Assembly (NCBI RefSeq): GCF_011604685.1
Contig: NZ_CP050063.1
Location: 4,672,501-4,736,500, forward strand
Direction of reading: 5' to 3'
DNA: 64,000 nucleotides
Origin: Spirosoma aureum
Lineage (GTDB): Bacteria; Bacteroidota; Bacteroidia; Cytophagales; Spirosomataceae
Shown: piece by piece, positions 43,218-52,864 of the stretch
Position numbering within the stretch: position 1 is the first letter of the stretch
Layout: each line of letters opens with the position of its first letter
Translations under genes and position numbers: made by a program
The notes under the pieces: generated by a model
Told to the model about the DNA's origin: nothing
The model's input: only the letters and a program-made list of their open reading frames with translations
Databases searched by the model: none

Positions 43218-44408
43218 ATGGCATTCTTAGAACCGTTTTTGTTGTGGGGTGCGCTGGCGGTAGTAATTCCGGTCATCATCCATTTCTGGCACCAGAAAAA
43301 AGGGAAACCGCTGGCTTGGGCAGCTACCCAATGGCTCGTTGAAAAAAACCAGCAACAACAGCGTGGTCTGAAACTGGACAATATTCTGCTGCTGATTCTT
43401 CGGTGTCTGTTATTGATCTTGCTGGCTGTTCTCCTGAGTCAGCCCGTATTGAACAGTCTGAAAAGTAAGGCCGATAGCCAGCCGATTCATCTGGTGCAGC
43501 CAAATGCGTTAGTGAGTACTAATTTTCGGTTTGAGCTGGAAGAGGCCAGTAAACGGGGAGAGAAGCTATACTGGATAAATCAAACCGCCGAGCCAATCGA
43601 CAAATTGACTGAATTGCCTGAACGGAAAGCAGTTACGCCGTTATTGATTCAGGCAGCCATTGATAAACTACGTCGGGAAAATACCGAGCTACACCTGTAT
43701 TTACTGAACAATGAATCCATAGCAACCGTCCCGTCGATTTATGTGCCATCCCAGTTTCAGTTGCATACGCTTGTCGATTCAACCCGGCCACCGCGTGCTT
43801 ATCTGGTGACAAAAGGCAGCCAGAAACTGTTTGTGGGTCATGAAGGAAAGCTAACAAATAGCGCCGTGTTCGAACCAGCGCTGAAGTTTCAGCAGGCACC
43901 GGTTCATAGTGGCCAGTTGCGTGTATTACTCGATTATCGAAGCCAGCGCGAAGAGCAGACCGTTGAAGCGGCTCTCAAGGCACTGACTGAGGTATATGGC
44001 CTTGATTTTCTGATTGACCATAACCAGACGGGCACTACGCCCTATGAATGGGTGCTGACAGATCGGATTAGTGCGAATCCTTCGCCCCAGACGTTATACA
44101 TCGTTTCGGGTAAATCGGGCTATCCGATGGCTCCCAATATTTGTTATACGGGGAATGCATTGACAGCGCAAACCGATGAACGGGTCGCTAATGGGCAACT
44201 GCCCGAATGGTTAGGTGAGCAATTGATTCAGCATTACGGATTGCAGGTCAGTTCGTTACCGTTGAGTCAGCAAGAGTTGAAGTCGTTGTTTGCCGTGGCA
44301 AACCGGACCGACCGGAAACCACAGACATTGGTTCATAACGTAATCGTACTGCTTTTTGTCGTTCTACTGATTGGAGAACGATGGATGGCGCTAACAAAGA
44401 ACGCATGA
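43218..44408 (+). CDS. BatA-domain membrane protein
   Basis: A 396-residue protein with the BatA N-terminal domain: MAFLEPFLLWGALAVVIPVI is the first helix and LDNILLLILRCLLLILLAVL a second (near residues 55-75), with the basic HQKKGKPLAWAATQWLVEKNQ between. A periplasmic domain without VWA motif follows, and a C-terminal helix (VIVLLFVVLLIGERW). Such proteins cooperate with MoxR and DUF58 partners in envelope stress and assembly. Its stop overlaps the next start as ATGA, so translation is coupled. Confidence 0.88.
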   Translation: MAFLEPFLLWGALAVVIPVIIHFWHQKKGKPLAWAATQWLVEKNQQQQRGLKLDNILLLILRCLLLILLAVLLSQPVLNSLKSKADSQPIHLVQPNALVSTNFRFELEEASKRGEKLYWINQTAEPIDKLTELPERKAVTPLLIQAAIDKLRRENTELHLYLLNNESIATVPSIYVPSQFQLHTLVDSTRPPRAYLVTKGSQKLFVGHEGKLTNSAVFEPALKFQQAPVHSGQLRVLLDYRSQREEQTVEAALKALTEVYGLDFLIDHNQTGTTPYEWVLTDRISANPSPQTLYIVSGKSGYPMAPNICYTGNALTAQTDERVANGQLPEWLGEQLIQHYGLQVSSLPLSQQELKSLFAVANRTDRKPQTLVHNVIVLLFVVLLIGERWMALTKNA

Positions 44409-46657
44409 CAGATCCAAGACAAATTCTATCATCGGTCAGCAAGCAGCTGTACGCCAATGCCCTGCTTCGGTGCCTGGTCCTTGCGATATCAGCTTATATC
44501 CTCACGGCTACGTTCACCAATTCGTTAATCCCCGCTTTGCTGGCCGGATTTGCTGGCCTTGGACTCGGCATATTTTTGGGGAAACTGTATCAGGACAAGA
44601 AGCCGCAAGCCATTCGACTGATCCATCAGACGGTTGGCGATACTGAATATAGTCTCCCGCTGTTGGATAAAACCCAGCTCAATGTTGCCGAACAACTGCA
44701 ACTGGAACGACTCAGCGAACGAATCCGCGAGGCCAAAATTCCGACGGTCATTTTCTCGCGGCTCTGGGTTTATGGAATTGTCCTGCTGGCTGCTTTGGGT
44801 ATTCGTTTTGGGTATCCATTACTTCAACGGTCGGAGCCAGTGCCACCCAAACTGGGCGAGACCCAGGCAACATTAATATCGGTTGAAAAACCGGTTGCTC
44901 CATCGTTCAAATCGGCCCAATTGCACATTCAGCCACCCGCCTATACACGCCTGCCAGAGCGGACTTCTTCGGATCTTAATGCTGCCGCCATTAACGGATC
45001 AATGCTGACATGGCGAATGCTTTTCAGCGATAACCGGAATCTCTCGGTTCGACTAGTCAGTAATCGGGGAGTGGAAGTTCGGTTTAAGCCATCCGCGGCA
45101 GGATTCATCTACCAGGACAAACTGATAAGTTCTGGCCTATATGCCATTAAAGCTTATTGGTCCGGGTTGGCGGGGAAAGATTCTCTGGTCTATCAGTCTG
45201 ACTTTTACCGGCTGGAAGCCCAACCGGATCTGGCACCAAAAATTGTTCCTGTTTCGAAAGAATTATATAGCTATCATTACCTGAAAGATCCGAAATCAAT
45301 TGGGCTGTCAGCAACAATATCCGATGATTTTAGTGTGAGTCAGGCGTTTATTGTGGCGACACTGGCGCGGGGATCAGGCGAAAACGTAAAGTTTCGGGAA
45401 GTGAAAATGCCATTGGACAAAACCAATTTCAAGGAGGCAAAACTGACGAAACAAATCGACCTGAAAGCGCTGAACTTTGCCCCTGGTGATGAGCTCTATT
45501 ATTACTGGGCAGCTTTCGATAACCGCCAGCCTGAACCGAATTTTACGAAGTCAGACACCTATTTCCTGGTTTATAAGGATACGACTAAGGCAGAAGAAGG
45601 TGAACTGGCGACGATGGCCGTGAATATTATGCCCGAATATTTTCGGAGCCAGCGACAAATCATTATTGACACCGAAAAGCTCATTGCGAAGCGCAAAACC
45701 CTGAGCGATAAGTCGGGTGCGACGATGGCCTTTAAGAGTTTATCGAACGAGATCGGTTTCGATCAGAAAGCCTTGCGATTGCGCTATGGTCAGTTTCTGG
45801 GCGAAGAATTCGAAAAATCGATTGGTGGGGGTGGCCCTCCGCCCTTACCGACCAATAGCGATGGCGCTGTTGTATCGGGTATGGCGGCCATTCAGGCCTA
45901 TATGCATAAACACGATGAAGGGGAGGGTGAACAAACGGCTGCTCCCCAACGCGAATCGCATACGCAGGACGATGGGCATAACCACGGTGGCGGTGGGCAC
46001 GCAGACGATGGTAAAGACCCGCTTGCCGCTTTGATGGAGCAGTATGTTCACTCGCACGACGATGCCGAAACGAATACCTTCCATGAGCAATCGACCCGGA
46101 GTTTGCTGAAAATGGCGCTGGAACAGATGTGGCAGTCGGAGTTGCATTTGCGGTTGTATGAACCCGAAAAGGCATTGCCCTTCGAGAAAAAAGCGTTGGA
46201 GTACCTGAAGTTGTCGCAGCAAAAAGCACGGTCATTTGTGAAGAAAACCGGCTTCGATCCACCACCGATCAAAGAACTGGAAACGCGGCTTACCGGCGAA
46301 TTGAAAAATGTGAATGCCAGTGCAACACAGAAGCGCGTATATGATCAGCCACGGCTTGAGTTGCTGGTCGGTGAAGTGCTGGGTTTCCTGTCGCTGGAGC
46401 AACTTAGCCCATCACAGCGACAGACTGTTCAGCAGTTGGGCAACACACTCGCTGACCGTGTCGTAAACAGCGGTCTGCCGAACTGGTCGGTGCTGACGGG
46501 ATTACAGAAACTCGCCGGTGGTAAAACACTGACTGACCCGGAGAAAAAACAACTGAAAACAAAACTCTATGACCTGGCGGGTACGTCCCTACAAACCAGT
46601 CGATCCTATACCAGTGAACGAAAACTTGAACGGTCATTCTGGCACCATTTGCGATGA
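44405..46657 (+). CDS. Large membrane protein of the MoxR operon (DUF4175-like)
   Basis: A protein of about 750 residues. Two or three N-terminal membrane helices (LVLAISAYILTATF; ALLAGFAGLGLGIFLGKL; YGIVLLAALGIRFGY) precede a long periplasmic region of beta-rich and helical parts. Around residues 500-560 a His- and Asp-rich stretch occurs (HKHDEGEGEQ, DDGHNHGGGGHADDGK, VHSHDD), which could bind metal. The ATG at 44405 overlaps the previous stop as ATGA; an ATG at 44381 is also possible. The DUF4175 relation rests on overall layout and context and is only moderately certain. Confidence 0.75.
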   Translation: MTDPRQILSSVSKQLYANALLRCLVLAISAYILTATFTNSLIPALLAGFAGLGLGIFLGKLYQDKKPQAIRLIHQTVGDTEYSLPLLDKTQLNVAEQLQLERLSERIREAKIPTVIFSRLWVYGIVLLAALGIRFGYPLLQRSEPVPPKLGETQATLISVEKPVAPSFKSAQLHIQPPAYTRLPERTSSDLNAAAINGSMLTWRMLFSDNRNLSVRLVSNRGVEVRFKPSAAGFIYQDKLISSGLYAIKAYWSGLAGKDSLVYQSDFYRLEAQPDLAPKIVPVSKELYSYHYLKDPKSIGLSATISDDFSVSQAFIVATLARGSGENVKFREVKMPLDKTNFKEAKLTKQIDLKALNFAPGDELYYYWAAFDNRQPEPNFTKSDTYFLVYKDTTKAEEGELATMAVNIMPEYFRSQRQIIIDTEKLIAKRKTLSDKSGATMAFKSLSNEIGFDQKALRLRYGQFLGEEFEKSIGGGGPPPLPTNSDGAVVSGMAAIQAYMHKHDEGEGEQTAAPQRESHTQDDGHNHGGGGHADDGKDPLAALMEQYVHSHDDAETNTFHEQSTRSLLKMALEQMWQSELHLRLYEPEKALPFEKKALEYLKLSQQKARSFVKKTGFDPPPIKELETRLTGELKNVNASATQKRVYDQPRLELLVGEVLGFLSLEQLSPSQRQTVQQLGNTLADRVVNSGLPNWSVLTGLQKLAGGKTLTDPEKKQLKTKLYDLAGTSLQTSRSYTSERKLERSFWHHLR

Positions 46658-48282
46658 TTTCTTTCCATTTTGACCGATCTGACCCAATTACATGGCTCAT
46701 CCTGGTACTCGTAGTAATTTTGCTACTGGTTCAGGTTTGGTTCACCCTACGAAACGATTCGCTCACAACGCAACGGAGATCGGTTCGCCTGACCCTGAAC
46801 GTACTGCTCTGGCTGGTGGTGCTTGGCTACGTTCTGCAACCAGTATTGACCGTAACGGCCAATTCAACGCATGCGCTGCTGGCTGGTGAAGATGTTCCGG
46901 GTACATTTCGCCAAAAGATAAGTGATAGTCTGAATGTACGGCAGGTCGTAACAGCCCGAACATTCAACAGCGAACGCTTTGATTCGGTGACACTCGTAGG
47001 GCAGGATTTTCCCCCCGAATTACTGAGCCGATTAAGTCGGCAGGTGGTTCGCTGGATTCCCTATTATGCACCCGATCAGATGCAGGCTGTTCGCTGGAAA
47101 AGCATTGTCCAGAAAGGAGAGATGCAACAGGTGATGGGGAGTCTTCAGTCGTCACATAAGCAACGCATCAAGCTCATGTATGGAAACCGTACGCTCGACA
47201 GTCTGAACCTGCCAGAAGGGTTGACGTCGTTTTCGCTCCGGTTTCCTGCGTTCACGTTGGGGCGAACAGAGGCTGAACTGGTACTCGATCAGACTACGCT
47301 GGATACGATTCGGTTTTTTACCCGCCCCATGAAGTCGCTGACGTATCAGTTCATTCTTGGAACGCCCGATTTTGAGAGCCGAACCCTGGCCGACTGGCTG
47401 GGAAAAAACGGAAACTCGGTTCAGATTACCGCAACGCTTTCTAAAGATGTCAGCAACCAGTTAACGATCAACCGGGTGTCGAAGAAACCGGATGTGATCG
47501 TGACTGATCCTACCAATGCCGGTAATGTGGTGGTGAAGCGGGCGATTGCAGAAGGAAAATCAGTGCTATTCATTAACCTGACCAATCCAGAGGCCGATTG
47601 CCGCCTGATTAATAAAGCCCTTGGGAGTAATTTACAGGTTCGGAAAGTGTCGAACGAGCCATTGGTGCCAGTTTCGGAGGGTCTGAATGCGTTACCTTTT
47701 TCCATTGTCCCGACTGTAGCACAGGCTGTTATTCCTGGCTATCCGGTGGTTGTTCAGCAAGTGTCCGGCAAGGTTGGGGTTAGTTTGCTGAATGAAACAT
47801 TTCCATTGAAACTGAGTGGCGATAGCCTTGCCTACAATCGGGTCTGGAACGCTATTCTGGCTCAGCTTCAGCCCTCAGCGATCAACAGCGCCGACATAGA
47901 AGCTCCCGTTTTTGCTGGTTTCCGGGAGGCCGTTCATGTGAACAACATACCAACGCGACCTTCCATCATTCAACTGGGCAATGACACGGTTCAGATGTCT
48001 TATTCGCCCATTAATCCGCTTTCGGCAGAAGGGAAATTTAAGATAAGCCATGCTGGATGGATGCCGGTACTGGATTCTCTGGCGACTTATGCCGAGGGTA
48101 ACGGGTTGCCAGCCATTGCCCAAAGTCGACTGGTGCGGGCCTATGCAATGGCGCATGCTTCCGACCAGAGTGGACGAACGGCTGTATCAAGAGTGACCGA
48201 AAACCACCTGCCGGACTGGGTCTGGCTGGTATTATTTGTCGTCTGTCTGAGCGCTCTTTGGGTAGAGCCTAAACTTGGGTAG
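46654..48282 (+). CDS. Membrane-anchored protein of the MoxR operon
   Basis: A 542-residue protein with two N-terminal helices ([18 protein letters not shown] and [20 protein letters not shown]) and one at the C-terminus ([17 protein letters not shown]), so the bulk lies in the periplasm. It is beta-rich without a known catalytic motif. The ATG overlaps the stop of the previous gene by ATGA. The arrangement with DUF58, BatA and DUF4175-like genes suggests it is part of the same envelope complex. I recognise no named family. Confidence 0.75.
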   Translation: MISFHFDRSDPITWLILVLVVILLLVQVWFTLRNDSLTTQRRSVRLTLNVLLWLVVLGYVLQPVLTVTANSTHALLAGEDVPGTFRQKISDSLNVRQVVTARTFNSERFDSVTLVGQDFPPELLSRLSRQVVRWIPYYAPDQMQAVRWKSIVQKGEMQQVMGSLQSSHKQRIKLMYGNRTLDSLNLPEGLTSFSLRFPAFTLGRTEAELVLDQTTLDTIRFFTRPMKSLTYQFILGTPDFESRTLADWLGKNGNSVQITATLSKDVSNQLTINRVSKKPDVIVTDPTNAGNVVVKRAIAEGKSVLFINLTNPEADCRLINKALGSNLQVRKVSNEPLVPVSEGLNALPFSIVPTVAQAVIPGYPVVVQQVSGKVGVSLLNETFPLKLSGDSLAYNRVWNAILAQLQPSAINSADIEAPVFAGFREAVHVNNIPTRPSIIQLGNDTVQMSYSPINPLSAEGKFKISHAGWMPVLDSLATYAEGNGLPAIAQSRLVRAYAMAHASDQSGRTAVSRVTENHLPDWVWLVLFVVCLSALWVEPKLG

Positions 48283-48316
48283 TACTCCTGTAGTTATATA
48301 CCCAAACGAAACCATT

Positions 48317-48562
48317 ATGTGGCAGGAACAGGATAATCAACTTACGCGCGATTTCACCTTCGCCGACTTTTCGGAAGCCTTTGCCTTCATGACCCGTGTG
48401 GCGCTCATTGCCGAAAAAATGGATCATCATCCGTGGTGGTCGAACGTCTATAATCAGGTGACGATTAAACTCTCTACTCACGACGCGGGTAACACAGTGA
48501 CGGAGAAAGATCAAAAGCTGGCTTCGGCAATTGATAAACTGATTGTTGGCGAAGTGTGGTAA
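48317..48562 (+). CDS. 4a-hydroxytetrahydrobiopterin dehydratase (PCD family)
   Basis: An 81-residue pterin-4a-carbinolamine dehydratase, which recycles the cofactor of aromatic amino acid hydroxylases. The catalytic stretch [20 protein letters not shown] and the closing [12 protein letters not shown] are diagnostic. A TTG at 48275 would add 14 residues overlapping the previous gene; the ATG at 48317 gives [13 protein letters not shown], typical of short Bacteroidota forms. No phenylalanine hydroxylase gene is nearby. Confidence 0.85.
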   Translation: MWQEQDNQLTRDFTFADFSEAFAFMTRVALIAEKMDHHPWWSNVYNQVTIKLSTHDAGNTVTEKDQKLASAIDKLIVGEVW

Positions 48563-49119
48563 AGTTTTTTAGTCGGTTTTGGGTAAAGCAATTTGTCTAC
48601 CTGATCACGAGCGGGCTGGTGGTGTTGTTTATTTTGTTGTTACCTGAAAACAGCGCCTGGCTGAATGGGCCGATTCAGCATTTTTACGATCAACATCAGA
48701 AACTGGGTCAGAAAACAGATCGGCAAAGTCGGGAGCGGGCTGCCTATGGTAATGCCTATACCTACACGATGCTTATCAAGCAGCAGTGTAAGCCGACCGA
48801 TTACTTCCTGATTCCGCCCCAACGTTATCTCATTCGAAACGCCTATCGGCAGGGTGCCGCTGATGGTTTTGTCTGGATTTATCCCAGCGTTCTTTATTAT
48901 CACCTGGGAAAAGCGGTTCATTTGCTGGAAATGACTGGTCCTGACACGTTACTACAGCGGGCAACACATACGCTCTGGGTGCAAAATAATCGGGTAATCT
49001 TATTTGCCCTTTCGTCCCAAAACCGGCTGTCGGTCTTGTCTGAATTCAGGAAATACGATCCCCGTTTTTTCGCGTACACCCCAAGCCAGGCCCGACAATA
49101 CTATTATTCCCGAAAATGA
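48556..49119 (+). CDS. Hypothetical membrane-anchored protein
   Basis: A 187-residue protein with one N-terminal helix ([18 protein letters not shown]) and an extracytoplasmic remainder. The GTG start overlaps the dehydratase stop by 7 bases. No family is recognised; features such as [19 protein letters not shown] suggest a folded periplasmic domain. Its stop overlaps the start of the next membrane protein as ATGA, so the two are translated together and probably work together. Confidence 0.65.
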   Translation: MVKFFSRFWVKQFVYLITSGLVVLFILLLPENSAWLNGPIQHFYDQHQKLGQKTDRQSRERAAYGNAYTYTMLIKQQCKPTDYFLIPPQRYLIRNAYRQGAADGFVWIYPSVLYYHLGKAVHLLEMTGPDTLLQRATHTLWVQNNRVILFALSSQNRLSVLSEFRKYDPRFFAYTPSQARQYYYSRK

Positions 49120-50537
49120 GTTTACCGCTGGCTGTTGTTGTCTGTACTCAATTTCTGATCGGATTCGGAATCGTTACCCGCCTGAGAGTCCTTACCAATG
49201 GCTTGAGTCTGCTGGGATTATCAATGCTGGTAGGTCTGGGTGTAAGTTCAATAACTCCGTTTGTGGTGCAGTTTGCTCAATTGCCAATTGCACCTTTGCC
49301 CATTCTGAGCATTCTGGTTGTTTTGGCACTTGGGTCATTATGGCTCCTTCGTGGTCAATGGACTTATCTAAGTGCCATTTTTGAATGGAAACGGGTATCG
49401 ATCCGACTCTATGAACTTCCGTTTCTCGGCTTCTGGACTTATTTACTGGTCATAAGTGCCTGGAAATGTGCCTGGTTTCCGAACACCCCATTCGATACCA
49501 TTGTTGGGCCTGATCTGGTCGCAACGTTTGCTGTTCGGGAGCGAACCCTGGTCTCCTCTGTGTTTACAGAACATTTGCCGTTGGTATCTGTATTCAGCAA
49601 CCAGCCCTTTTATGCGCCATTTACGGCCATGCAGCAAATTATTTATCGGTTGGCGGCTCAGGATTCCGGTCTGTTTATGTTCGGGAAACTATGGCTTACT
49701 AGTCTGGTTATCAGCTTCGGCCTGTTTCTGTATGCCGAACTGAGAGAACGCATTCACCCAATTCTGGCCGGAATACTGGTAACGATGCTAGCCTGTACGC
49801 CCGAACTTTTTGCGTATACGTTTCTGGTGCAGACCGATTGGGCCAATGCTGCTTTTGTTGCGTCGGGCGTTATTTTACTTCAGCGGTATCTTGAATCGAA
49901 TCGGTGGAATATGTTGATCACCAGTGGATTATTGCTGGAATTTGCCTGCTGGACACGGAGTGAAACGATTTTCTTTGTACCAATTGGATCAGTGGTCGTA
50001 CTCCTGACGGAATGGAAAAGTAACCGGTTGAGAGCGGTTGGCTGGGCCGCAATGTTCTCCTTGCTATGCCTGATTCCGGTTCTTTTCTGGAATTATGGAT
50101 TCCTGCGCGGGTATGTAGCGCTGCCAGCCCATGTCAACGTGGGCCAGATTCATGGCATAAGTGAAAACTATTTCGACGAACTGAGCGCTGTGTTTGCGGG
50201 CATGAACAAGCGGGTTGTTTTCCACGCTGCCTACTGGAATTATGCTGTTCCAGTCTTTTTGGTAACCACCTGTTTGAACCTTGTCCTTTTTCGGGACAGG
50301 CATGGACTGGTGGTATTGGCCTGGATAACTGGCGTTTATCTGATTTTTGGGTTCATCATACAACACGTAGACGGTGCCAACATTGCCTATACCTTCAGGC
50401 GTGGCTTTTTTAAACTGCTTTTCCTGATGTATTTCTATCTGGGCACAACGACTTTATTGCGCTGGATGTCCGTATGGCTCTACCGATGGGAAGCGCGAAC
50501 TAACAGCACGACTGCTGGAATAGAGCAAACATCCTGA
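49116..50537 (+). CDS. Polytopic membrane protein, possible GT-C glycosyltransferase
   Basis: A 473-residue protein with about ten membrane helices. An extracellular loop after helix 3 carries FPNTPFDTIVGPDLVATFA, and later segments (FAYTFLVQTDWANAAFVASG; ACWTRSETIFFVP) resemble GT-C fold, lipid-linked sugar transferases, whose first loop holds an acidic active site. This is inference from topology only; other polytopic functions fit. It is coupled to the upstream 187-residue protein by ATGA overlap. Confidence 0.65.
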   Translation: MSLPLAVVVCTQFLIGFGIVTRLRVLTNGLSLLGLSMLVGLGVSSITPFVVQFAQLPIAPLPILSILVVLALGSLWLLRGQWTYLSAIFEWKRVSIRLYELPFLGFWTYLLVISAWKCAWFPNTPFDTIVGPDLVATFAVRERTLVSSVFTEHLPLVSVFSNQPFYAPFTAMQQIIYRLAAQDSGLFMFGKLWLTSLVISFGLFLYAELRERIHPILAGILVTMLACTPELFAYTFLVQTDWANAAFVASGVILLQRYLESNRWNMLITSGLLLEFACWTRSETIFFVPIGSVVVLLTEWKSNRLRAVGWAAMFSLLCLIPVLFWNYGFLRGYVALPAHVNVGQIHGISENYFDELSAVFAGMNKRVVFHAAYWNYAVPVFLVTTCLNLVLFRDRHGLVVLAWITGVYLIFGFIIQHVDGANIAYTFRRGFFKLLFLMYFYLGTTTLLRWMSVWLYRWEARTNSTTAGIEQTS

Positions 50538-50541
50538 AAAT

Positions 50542-52686
50542 CTAGTTTGGTTTGGAAACTTCCTTTCCACTGGCTACTGGAATACCGAAATCGGGACTTC
50601 CATCGGGTTTCCAGGAGAACGGCTGAGCGCGTGGTGTTCGGTTTTTGCATTCGCCATTGGCCATATCTTTTGCATGGTAGATAATCCAGTCCTCCTGCCC
50701 ATTCGGTGATTTCGTAAAGCAGTTATGTCCCGGCCCGAAAACCCGATTTTCGACTGATTTTGAAAAAACAGGAGTCGCCGACTTTTTCCAGGAAGCCGGA
50801 TCGAGTAAATCACTGGTGTCATTACTTGTCAGCATCCCCAGCGAATAATTGTCATCCCAGCAGGCACTGGCCGAATAAATGATATGAAGCCTGCCGTTTT
50901 TCCCTCGCAGAAACTGAGGCCCTTCACAGATTTCACGCCCGTCGTATTTTTCCCATGCATAGGTCGGGCGCGTAAGTTCTACCTGCTTCGTGCTTATGGT
51001 CCAGGGGTTTATCATGTCGGCAATGAACAGGTTGCTTTGTGGGCCTACGTAACCGGAATACAGAAAATAGACTTTCCCCTTGTGTTCAAAAACCGACCCA
51101 TCCAGGCCCGTGTAGTTTGTGTTCACCCGTCCCTTGTCTGTCCAGTTTCCTTCCAAGGGGTTCGCTGACTCGTTTTCAAGCACAAAAACATACCGATTTA
51201 GGTCTCCGGGTTTAGCTTTGTCCGTTGCGGTATAATACAAATACCATTTCCCGTTCAGCCGATGCAGTTCGGGAGCCCAAATGTCGCGTGAATTAGGCCC
51301 GGAAGCAGGTGGCGTCCAAACCACCTTTTTCTCCGTCTGATCTAAATTTGTGAAGTCTTTCGTGCGCCAAAGGGTGAGATTTTGGCCGGTCGTATTGGTG
51401 TAATAGTAATAGCCATCGTTAAAAATAACCCACGGATCGGCCCCATCTGGGAGTAACGGATTGGTGAATGTCTGGGCAGGCGTATCGGAAGTATTCGTCA
51501 GTATGTTTTCGGTAACTGGACTGTTGATCGGAATCGTATTGACATAAGGGCGGCAACGTCCGGATGTATTTTTGGCCAGAGCGATCTCCAGCACGTTTTT
51601 ACCATCTGCCGAAACAAGCAATTGAGAACTGTAGTTCGGACAGGGATCAGTCCCCTGATTGGGCGACCAAACGGGTGCTACCATCTCCGTCCAGGCGCCT
51701 AATCCCCTGTTGCTGTTGACCATGTACACTTTACCATTGGTTGGCGGTGTGGAGTTATCACTATTTCGGTGGAGGACCTGACCAATTGCCAGCAGTTTGC
51801 CCGTCTGTGAACCATCTGGTGCCCAGCTGATTGTAGGAGCGTGGGCAAAATGATTCCCATTTGTGGATTCGATACGAGTACCTTTTTCCGACGCTGAACC
51901 CCATTGGTAGCCGTCTTTGGAAAATTTCACATACGCATCACAGCCTGCGCCACACAACTCATAGGACATTACATAACTACGTTCAACTAGTCTGCGGATG
52001 ATCGGCATACCCGGCCGCAGCACCCCACCCGTCATGGCTACGTCAGTAACTTCGGTGGTCCAGGTTTGGCCGCCATCAGTAGACGTTTTGTGCGCAATAA
52101 GCTGGTTAAAGCCCTGGTCTTTATACTCTTCGCTTGAGTAATAACACAAGAGACGCCCTTGTTGGTCGATCGTAAACTCGGGTTCCCAAAGCCCGGCTTT
52201 ACCACTCACAATTGTTGAAAAATAAGACCATGTTCGGGCTTTATCGGTGCTTTTATACAAGCGAATCGAGCAATCTGTGCGCGGTTTCTGGTCGGTACCA
52301 ACGGAAGTTGCCCAGAAAAGTGTGCCCGCTTCGGTTGAACTCAATGGCGTTGGCACTTCATAAAATCCGCTACAGCAGGTACGGGGTGGAGTGGTTTCGG
52401 TGACCGTTCCAACCGGGCTGGTACTCCAGGTTTCTCCGTCGTCCAGACTTTCGTAAAAAGAACCGGTATTGCCCCGGTCAAAACTGGCAAGGAGCCGTTT
52501 GGGCGTGTGATTATCTGTCTGGAGCCGTATAACGCGCGGATAGTAAGCGGTTTGATCGGCCACTAATTTCTGGCCGGACAGCTGTGCCCAAACGCCTGAT
52601 ACACTCACGAATGCCAGCAAGAAAAAAAGGTAGGAGCGAGGCTGAGGAAGCCAGTTCGAAGTTGGGTTGGTACTTCTACGAAACAT
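50542..52686 (-). CDS. Secreted BNR (sialidase-like) plus GH43 fusion enzyme
   Basis: A 714-residue exported protein (signal SYLFFLLAFVSVSGVWAQ). The first half (about 40-390) is a six-bladed BNR/sialidase-like propeller with Asp boxes SLDDGETW and STDGGQTW and the motif RPGMP. The second half (about 395-700) is a GH43 five-bladed propeller: FTNPLLPDGADPWVIFNDG carries the catalytic-base Asp, DIWAPELHRLNGKWYLYY follows, and REICEGPQF holds the acid Glu. GH43 enzymes are usually arabinofuranosidases or xylosidases. It is the last gene of the sugar locus, after a terminator, so it may also be transcribed separately. Confidence 0.88.
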   Translation of the reverse strand: MFRRSTNPTSNWLPQPRSYLFFLLAFVSVSGVWAQLSGQKLVADQTAYYPRVIRLQTDNHTPKRLLASFDRGNTGSFYESLDDGETWSTSPVGTVTETTPPRTCCSGFYEVPTPLSSTEAGTLFWATSVGTDQKPRTDCSIRLYKSTDKARTWSYFSTIVSGKAGLWEPEFTIDQQGRLLCYYSSEEYKDQGFNQLIAHKTSTDGGQTWTTEVTDVAMTGGVLRPGMPIIRRLVERSYVMSYELCGAGCDAYVKFSKDGYQWGSASEKGTRIESTNGNHFAHAPTISWAPDGSQTGKLLAIGQVLHRNSDNSTPPTNGKVYMVNSNRGLGAWTEMVAPVWSPNQGTDPCPNYSSQLLVSADGKNVLEIALAKNTSGRCRPYVNTIPINSPVTENILTNTSDTPAQTFTNPLLPDGADPWVIFNDGYYYYTNTTGQNLTLWRTKDFTNLDQTEKKVVWTPPASGPNSRDIWAPELHRLNGKWYLYYTATDKAKPGDLNRYVFVLENESANPLEGNWTDKGRVNTNYTGLDGSVFEHKGKVYFLYSGYVGPQSNLFIADMINPWTISTKQVELTRPTYAWEKYDGREICEGPQFLRGKNGRLHIIYSASACWDDNYSLGMLTSNDTSDLLDPASWKKSATPVFSKSVENRVFGPGHNCFTKSPNGQEDWIIYHAKDMANGECKNRTPRAQPFSWKPDGSPDFGIPVASGKEVSKPN

Positions 52687-52802
52687 CGGCTAAATTATTT
52701 AGGTTAGGAACAGATTAAGTATTGATTCAAGACAGTTTTTTTTGCCATTTTGCCCGATAAGCAGTGAAAAGAAAGCCGAGTATTTCATGCGTTGACTGGT
52801 CT

Positions 52803-52836
52803 AAAAAAGCCGATCACCATAGAGGTAATCGGCTTT
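52803..52836 (-). terminator. Terminator after the susD-like gene
   Basis: AAAGCCGAT and ATCGGCTTT pair around a 13-base loop, and on the minus strand the stem is followed by a T-run. It separates SusD from the BNR-GH43 gene. Confidence 0.8.
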
Positions 52837-52864
52837 AAACGACTACTAACCTATGAATAATATA

